Source: Dehalogenimonas etheniformans (lineage in GTDB: Bacteria > Chloroflexota > Dehalococcoidia > Dehalococcoidales > Dehalococcoidaceae). Taken from it: a DNA stretch of 64,000 bases. A program made the translations under genes and the position numbers. The stretch lies in contig NZ_CP058566.2 of NCBI RefSeq assembly GCF_014672715.2, forward strand, positions 1,922,001 through 1,986,000. Direction: 5' to 3'. Of the stretch, positions 59,634 to 64,000 are shown piece by piece; the stretch's first letter is position 1, and every line of letters begins with the position of its first letter. The notes below the pieces were generated by a model that saw only the letters and a list, made by a program, of their open reading frames with translations, did no database searches and was not told where the DNA came from.

Positions 59634-60972
59634 GTGAAATATTCGCGTTATTGTGGAAGAAATTCGCAGGGTCATAACGCTTTTTGACTTCCACCAACCG
59701 TTCCCAGGTCTTACCGGGATAGGCGTCTCTTATCCTGTCTTTCTCATTAAGCCCAAGAAAATTGACGTACACCGCGGGATTTCCCTGGTCGAGCAACTTT
59801 GCGAATGACTCCGCCCATTGTTGGCGCGCTTTTCGTTCATCCTCGGTTCCATAAAAAGCCGCGATATTGGCCATGATAGGAGCTTTCCGGTTGGCATAGG
59901 CAGTTTCGTCAATCGGAACCCGGCTCATCGCACCACCGAGAACTCTTAGTTGAAGCGCCCGCATCGGCGCGTCAATCGAATTGAGATGAGCGATGATTTT
60001 TGCTAAGTTAAAGTCGATCGTGTTCAAGTGCAGGTTTAACCCAACGGCTTTCGGGTGGTAGCTCTCATCTTCCGGGAAATAGATTTCCTTATACCGCATC
60101 GGTTTGACCATATCCACAATAGGTTTAGCGAGCGCGCGAACAGGAGCGATCACTCTTTCACCTTCTTTTGGGTCTCCCGCGTAGACCATCAGCGCTATTA
60201 CCGAGAGTTTACCGATCTGGTCTTTATCAATACCGGGCATCGGAGGAGTCGGCATAATGTTGATGATCGTCGACAATTCGTCAGGGGCTTTTTGGGCAAT
60301 ATCCACAAAACCCGCAATCACCTCGGCGGTTGCGGGTAAAAACATCATTCCACCATAACATTCGGCAAGATCATGAAGTTGGTACTTGAATTTCGTGACA
60401 ACGCCAAAGTTGCCGCCACCGCCGCGAATCGCCCAAAAAAGATCAGGATGATTGTCTTTATCTATTCGTAAAATCTTCCCATCAGCAGTCACTATCTCTG
60501 CGGCTAATAGGTTATCGATTGTCAGTCCAAATTTTCGAACAAGATATCCAACACCTCCGCCCAGAGTAATTCCGCCCGAGCCTACTGAGCCGGTGTCACC
60601 GAATCCAAGTACAAGGTTATGTTTATCAAGTTCATTTGTGACCTCACCTGAGGTGAGTCCGGGCTCCGCCCATGCTGTTTTCAATTCAGTATCGATTTCG
60701 AGTTGCCGCATGTCGGTAAAGTCAATCACGATGCTATCGTCGATAACACTATAACCGGCAACGCTATGTCCGCCGCTACGGACTGCCAACTCATAATTGT
60801 TTTCTTTGGTAAAAGCGATGGTTTTCTGAACATCTGATGCATCCTTGACTCGAACAATCGCTTTCGGCTTCCTGTCGAATCCGCCGTAGAAAAGTTTCCG
60901 GGCTGTATCATAGTCCTGGTTATTCGGGAGAATTACTCTTCCTTTGATAGCTCTGGCAAAATCTTGCAGCAT
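59590..60972 (-). CDS. FAD-linked oxidoreductase (PCMH/BBE family)
   Basis: The 460-residue protein has a PCMH-type FAD domain with ARKLFYGGFDRKPKAIV, RSGGHSVAGYS (the His that can bind FAD covalently) and GSGGITLGGGVGYLVRKFGLTIDNLL, plus a C-terminal BBE segment (YPGKTWERLVEVKKRYDPANFF). The second FAD-linking Cys of bicovalent members is absent (GDTGSVG). Such enzymes oxidise sugars or alcohols and reduce O2 or another acceptor; the substrate is unknown. The start at 60972 follows AAGGGG. An earlier in-frame ATG at 61071 is less likely. Confidence 0.9.
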   Translation of the reverse strand: MLQDFARAIKGRVILPNNQDYDTARKLFYGGFDRKPKAIVRVKDASDVQKTIAFTKENNYELAVRSGGHSVAGYSVIDDSIVIDFTDMRQLEIDTELKTAWAEPGLTSGEVTNELDKHNLVLGFGDTGSVGSGGITLGGGVGYLVRKFGLTIDNLLAAEIVTADGKILRIDKDNHPDLFWAIRGGGGNFGVVTKFKYQLHDLAECYGGMMFLPATAEVIAGFVDIAQKAPDELSTIINIMPTPPMPGIDKDQIGKLSVIALMVYAGDPKEGERVIAPVRALAKPIVDMVKPMRYKEIYFPEDESYHPKAVGLNLHLNTIDFNLAKIIAHLNSIDAPMRALQLRVLGGAMSRVPIDETAYANRKAPIMANIAAFYGTEDERKARQQWAESFAKLLDQGNPAVYVNFLGLNEKDRIRDAYPGKTWERLVEVKKRYDPANFFHNNANISPTPVRQIHPAQRSK

Positions 60973-61313
60973 CACTTCGTCCACCCCTTGATATTCGATA
61001 ATGTTATAGTACTCGCTCTGGCGTTGAAACCCTATATGGATGAGTGAAAACATTGTGAATTCTTGTTTCATCCGCTCAAAACAAAGGATTTTCTATAAAG
61101 CTTCCATTTCCTGAATAGTTTTGCTGCGAATATAGTGGTCAACCTCACTTTGTTAGGGAAGAAGCAACCTAAGTCCATTACGCGGCGGAAATGCGGAAAA
61201 CGCTTGTATCATTAGAACACGTGTGAGTACAGCCGCTGGTGCGACGGGGTGGAAGGGAAAAGCAATGGCTAAAGAAATATTGGTTAAAGCGGTTCTTCTA
61301 AACTCTGAGAAAG

Positions 61314-61775
61314 TCAGTTCAAAATCAGTTTTGTTTTGATTGCCTCGTAACCTTTTACCATCACGCGGTTGTGATTCCACATCAACACTGGTTTGAAAAC
61401 TATACCGAGTGCGTTCATCAACCAACCGGATGTTGATACATCCCATTGGTAAATGGTTCGGCAGCCATCGCCCTCCTCCTCGAGAGTCCAGATTCCCTCA
61501 CCCTCAAGGTCGCCGGTTACTTTCATTTTCAGCCGCTTCCCGTTCTCGATTTCGGTGATTTCCAGGGTAAAAGCGAGCTCACCGACTAATCCCTGGACGG
61601 CGGCGTTAATACGTTGACCGATTTTGAGCGATTTGTCATGACCAATAATTTCAAAACGCTTCACCCCCGGCCACCATTGGGGCATCGTTTCACCATCCCG
61701 GATCAGTGACCAAACGCGATCGGGTGGAGCATCAAAGTGCCACTTTGTCACGAAATGGTATTTCAAATTGTCCAT
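61314..61775 (-). CDS. SRPBCC-family protein
   Basis: The 153-residue protein has a START/SRPBCC pattern: YHFVTKWHFDAPPDRVWSLIRDGETMPQWWPGV, then LEITEIENGKRLKMKVTGDLEG and WNHNRVMVKGYEAIK at the end. It likely binds a lipid or other hydrophobic ligand. The start at 61775 follows AAGG and lies 20 bases after the stop of the membrane protein gene, so the two form an operon. Confidence 0.85.
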   Translation of the reverse strand: MDNLKYHFVTKWHFDAPPDRVWSLIRDGETMPQWWPGVKRFEIIGHDKSLKIGQRINAAVQGLVGELAFTLEITEIENGKRLKMKVTGDLEGEGIWTLEEEGDGCRTIYQWDVSTSGWLMNALGIVFKPVLMWNHNRVMVKGYEAIKTKLILN

Positions 61776-61795
61776 GATGTGTGCCTTACTCTTTT

Positions 61796-62443
61796 TCAGC
61801 CTTGTGGCAAATCCCCCAGTATCGCCTCGCCTTTGACCAGCCATGACACGCCGAAGGCTACGATGGCGATCGATTCCAGCCAGAAAGTCGGATGCAACGC
61901 GTTGATCGCATCATTCTTTGGCAGTATTCCCCCGAGGAACATGACGAGTATGCACCCCAGGATAACCCAGCCGCAGACCCGATACACGATATTACGCTCT
62001 AGCTTGCGGGGAGTTGGAGTTTGGGTGGGATCTGTTTTTGTAAAGAGAAACAACGAAAAATAGGCCAACATCAGGAACATGCAGGCCGCAAAGATCAGGT
62101 GAAAAGTGCCTACTGTCTTTGCCAGGTCTGATGGTTGCATCTCCGGTGTCGCCGGAAACAAAGCCACTCCGATCGAAAATATGCATGCAAGGATGCCAGC
62201 CGGACCGTCGCCCTTGTACCCTCGGTATGAAAAAAGAAAAACGCCGATCGCGCACAGACTTCCGACGAATATGTTTCGCATGCCGGTGTAGTAATAGGAA
62301 CTGATGGAATTTTGAATGCCGGGGCTTTCGAATATCCATTTGCCGATCACAAGGACGAAAGGCAGCGAGATGCCGATTATGCCTACCGCCTTGCGTAAGG
62401 TCAGGTAGCAGCGGACTAAAACGTCGTTGGACTGCTGGGCCAT
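61796..62443 (-). CDS. Hypothetical multi-pass membrane protein, probably leaderless
   Basis: The 215-residue protein has about six membrane helices with SSYYYTGMRNIFVGSLCAIGVFLFSYRGY, a DUF998-like phrase, and a conserved-looking LFPATPEMQPSDLAKTVGTFHLIFAACMF. Function unknown. On the minus strand an extended -10 TGTTATAAT (hexamer 62455-62450) ends six bases before the ATG, and there is no ribosome binding site. It heads a two-gene operon with the SRPBCC gene. Confidence 0.75.
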   Translation of the reverse strand: MAQQSNDVLVRCYLTLRKAVGIIGISLPFVLVIGKWIFESPGIQNSISSYYYTGMRNIFVGSLCAIGVFLFSYRGYKGDGPAGILACIFSIGVALFPATPEMQPSDLAKTVGTFHLIFAACMFLMLAYFSLFLFTKTDPTQTPTPRKLERNIVYRVCGWVILGCILVMFLGGILPKNDAINALHPTFWLESIAIVAFGVSWLVKGEAILGDLPQG

Positions 62444-63249
62444 TAGGAAATTATAACACCGGCAAAAAGCGAAGATTCAAATTGCTTTGGGTGGATGGTG
62501 GGCGCTATCAGTCAATAGACAGAACTTTTAGCTTAACATTCAGCCTAACCCCGAGATGAATGTGGGTGCGCCTAGATCAAGATAACAATCTAGCTTCTTG
62601 TGACGGGAAAAAATTTGAATCGATTGACTAGAGTCTCTATGTCAGAGACTGAACACGGTGGCGCTTCGTGTTTAATACAAAACCCTGTCAGTTTTAATTC
62701 CTAGGTCACTGTCATATTTTTGCTTATTTCGGCACTTATCACTTTCCACTATCCTGTTTCTAGTATCTCATTTAGGAAGGCGTAGGGTATTGACTGGAAA
62801 GTAAAAATAGCTTTGACAAGATACTAAAGAGGAAAGTAGCAGGATAGTAGATTTAGCTTTGAATGATCCACCGTAGGCTGGTAATTGGAAAGTAGACGAT
62901 ACTGGAAAATTAGCTTCGACTGGATAGTGACTGGAAACTAGCACGGGCGAAGTGAATCAGTCGCCCAGCAGAGTGGAATAATCAAAATTAAAAAACAATC
63001 ACCTGAACAAAAGCAGATAAAGTGACCTGGACGGGGAGACGGAGGAGAGTCGTGCGCTCTCCGAAACGCAACCGGATGTTTTTCAATGAATCGATAGGAT
63101 TTCGCCCGAAGGAGTTCAATTGTCCCTCGGGTGTTTTTAGATGTTGTCTCTTTCAAGGAGTCGGACACTGCCTGAAGCACGACTTATCCTGGAGTGGATT
63201 TCCTTTGAGCTATTAAGGGGGGACGACGTAGGATATTCGATGTTCCTAT
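62444..63249. other. Gene-free region of about 800 bases
   Basis: No convincing gene is seen. It contains a patch of self-similar repeats (62740-62945), a hairpin GGAGAG/CTCTCC at 63044-63062, and a terminator-like hairpin at 63105-63139 (CCCGAAGG with CCCTCGGG, then TGTTTTTAG). The last two could belong to a small plus-strand RNA, but no promoter is obvious. Confidence 0.45.
62740..62945. repeat. Self-similar repeat patch (CTGGAAAGTAG / GATACT / GGATAGTAG words)
   Basis: Words such as ACTGGAAAGTA, GATACTAAAG, AGGATAGTAG and TTAGCTTYGAC recur several times. The first part (CACTTTCCACTATCCTGTTT) is the reverse complement of the later GGAAAGTAGCAGGATAGTAG-type words, so the patch is partly inverted. 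It resembles the CTGGAAACTGG-type filler found in many bacterial genomes. Confidence 0.6.
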
Positions 63250-63795
63250 TTACTTTAGATTTATTTTATATTCAACTAGTATTTTAGATTGTTTGTATAC
63301 CTGAGGCAATAAATGATCCCGGAGCTTTAGGAGTATATTTGCCAAAAACTCTTTTTCAATATCAGTTAAACACTCCATCGAATCATGGCCGGCGGCTTCA
63401 ATGTCTTGTCTGGCGTTCTCGAAAAGATCCCTTCCATTTTGAGTTAGTTCTACTCTAACCATGTGTTTCTCTTTGAGGTCTTTATGCTTAGTGACCAGAC
63501 CTTGGTTTTCTAGTCTGCCGATCATTGCCGACACTGCTGCAGGTTCAAAAATCACAGACTTAGCTATCGAGTACGGAGTAGGCAAACCATTGAAGTTATT
63601 GATTTCATGTAATATCGCGAATGCTTCTCCGCTAAGATTAATTTTCTTTTTCTTTAGCCAACGTGACCATAACTTCGTAAGCAAATGGCTACTTTGGAAA
63701 AGCAAAATTCTTAAATACCAGTCAAGATCTATTGTTGGCGATGGAGTGACCGCGGGTTTCTTAGGCACTGCAAGAGCCCATCCTTTCTGCAGCAT
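63250..63795 (-). CDS. MarR-family transcription regulator
   Basis: The roughly 181-residue protein has a winged-helix core of the MarR type: NLSGEAFAILHEINNFNG, PTPYSIAKSVIFEPAAVSAMIGRLENQGLVTKHKD as recognition helix, and the wing KEKHMVRVELTQNGRDLFENA, followed by the dimerisation helix. An N-terminal extension of about 25 residues is unusual. The start is uncertain: ATG at 63795 or TTG at 63825, neither with a clear ribosome binding site. It is divergent from the gene at the right edge and a palindromic operator lies between them. MarR regulators adjacent to controlled genes are known in Dehalococcoides. Confidence 0.87.
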   Translation of the reverse strand: MLQKGWALAVPKKPAVTPSPTIDLDWYLRILLFQSSHLLTKLWSRWLKKKKINLSGEAFAILHEINNFNGLPTPYSIAKSVIFEPAAVSAMIGRLENQGLVTKHKDLKEKHMVRVELTQNGRDLFENARQDIEAAGHDSMECLTDIEKEFLANILLKLRDHLLPQVYKQSKILVEYKINLK

Positions 63796-63889
63796 TCTAT
63801 CTTTATTCGACAGCTCGAGCAACAATAACTGTTTAATTGGTCGTTTAGAGTCAATCCTAAAAAATTCTTGGTTCTAATACTTTAGGACG

Positions 63890-63933
63890 ATGACACTAAC
63901 AGATAGTAGACCTATACTAGTAGACGTCTACTA
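63890..63933 (+). promoter_or_regulatory. Promoter with overlapping palindromic MarR-type operator
   Basis: ATGACA (63890-63895) and TATACT (63913-63918) are spaced by 17 bases. TAGTAGAC occurs at 63904-63911 and 63918-63925, and its reverse complement GTCTACTA at 63926-63933, so the last two make a perfect 16-base palindrome right after the -10. A repressor bound there would block the promoter. Confidence 0.7.
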
Positions 63934-63956
63934 TCTCTCTATTGAGGGTGAGACCA

Positions 63957-64000
63957 ATGCGATTTCTAGTTATCGAACCTGTGCGAGCAGATTTGGAGGC
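63957..64000 (+). CDS. Start of a gene controlled by the MarR operator (partial)
   Basis: ATG at 63957 follows GAGGGTGAG and opens MRFLVIEPVRADLE, which continues beyond the window. Fourteen residues are too few to identify a family. Its position behind the operator suggests it is the main target of the divergent MarR protein. Confidence 0.55.
   Translation, partial: MRFLVIEPVRADLE

Noticed and set aside
1-64000. CRISPR arrays, tRNA or rRNA genes, reductive dehalogenase genes, integrases and transposases
   Set aside because: Looked for on both strands by eye; no regular repeat-spacer array, tRNA-like TTCGAATCC arm with cloverleaf, or characteristic protein motifs were found.

Overview
The window looks like chromosomal DNA of a Chloroflexota bacterium, most likely a Dehalogenimonas-like member of the Dehalococcoidia. 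This is an inference from the set of proteins: a large alanine/threonine-rich BNR-type surface protein of the kind thought to form the S-layer in Dehalococcoides, an orphan MEDS/PAS/GAF histidine kinase, a MarR regulator with a palindromic operator, and many short dispersed repeats. No rRNA, tRNA, CRISPR array, integrase or reductive dehalogenase gene was seen.

Layout. Positions 1-6.5 kb hold housekeeping genes: the 3' end of clpC, a secreted octaheme cytochrome c lipoprotein on the minus strand, pyrG, a transaldolase and rho. Positions 7.2-10.3 kb are one very large surface protein with strongly biased codons. Positions 10.5-23.6 kb are a core block: a histone-deacetylase-like hydrolase, then minus-strand cation transporter, secF, secD, CCA-adding enzyme, priA, rplS and trmD, then an apparently unannotated structured RNA of about 380 nt, a SAM hydroxide adenosyltransferase, secG and gatB. 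Positions 23.8-30 kb hold a membrane-anchored serine protease, a paralog that has lost two catalytic residues, uvrB, a small basic protein, a methyltransferase, a universal stress protein and a YkgJ-like protein behind an attenuator-like hairpin. Positions 30.1-35.1 kb hold the orphan histidine kinase and a second repeat-rich surface protein.

Positions 35.4-42.2 kb are a compact phage-morphogenesis cassette: a Cys/HTH regulator, portal, coiled-coil scaffold-like protein, major capsid protein, neck protein, small membrane protein, large tail/fibre-like protein and a small terminal protein. It has no visible terminase, protease, integrase or lysis genes. Most of its junctions contain dispersed repeats that also occur elsewhere in the chromosome, and two of its genes carry such repeats in frame. 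All the same, every gene is open and has a good ribosome binding site. It is either an old prophage remnant or a domesticated particle-forming cassette, and it is the most interesting region here.

Positions 42.2-64 kb are accessory: small AT-rich membrane proteins including a tandem duplication, several lipoproteins, a proline-rich stalk ending in a heme motif, a partial DUF2200 duplication, a frameshifted surface-protein fragment, a globin, a GIDE-LemA fusion next to an NfeD-like protein, a flavin oxidoreductase, and a MarR gene with a palindromic operator at the right edge. Throughout the window many genes carry a -10 hexamer only 6-7 nt before the start codon, which points to widespread leaderless transcription.
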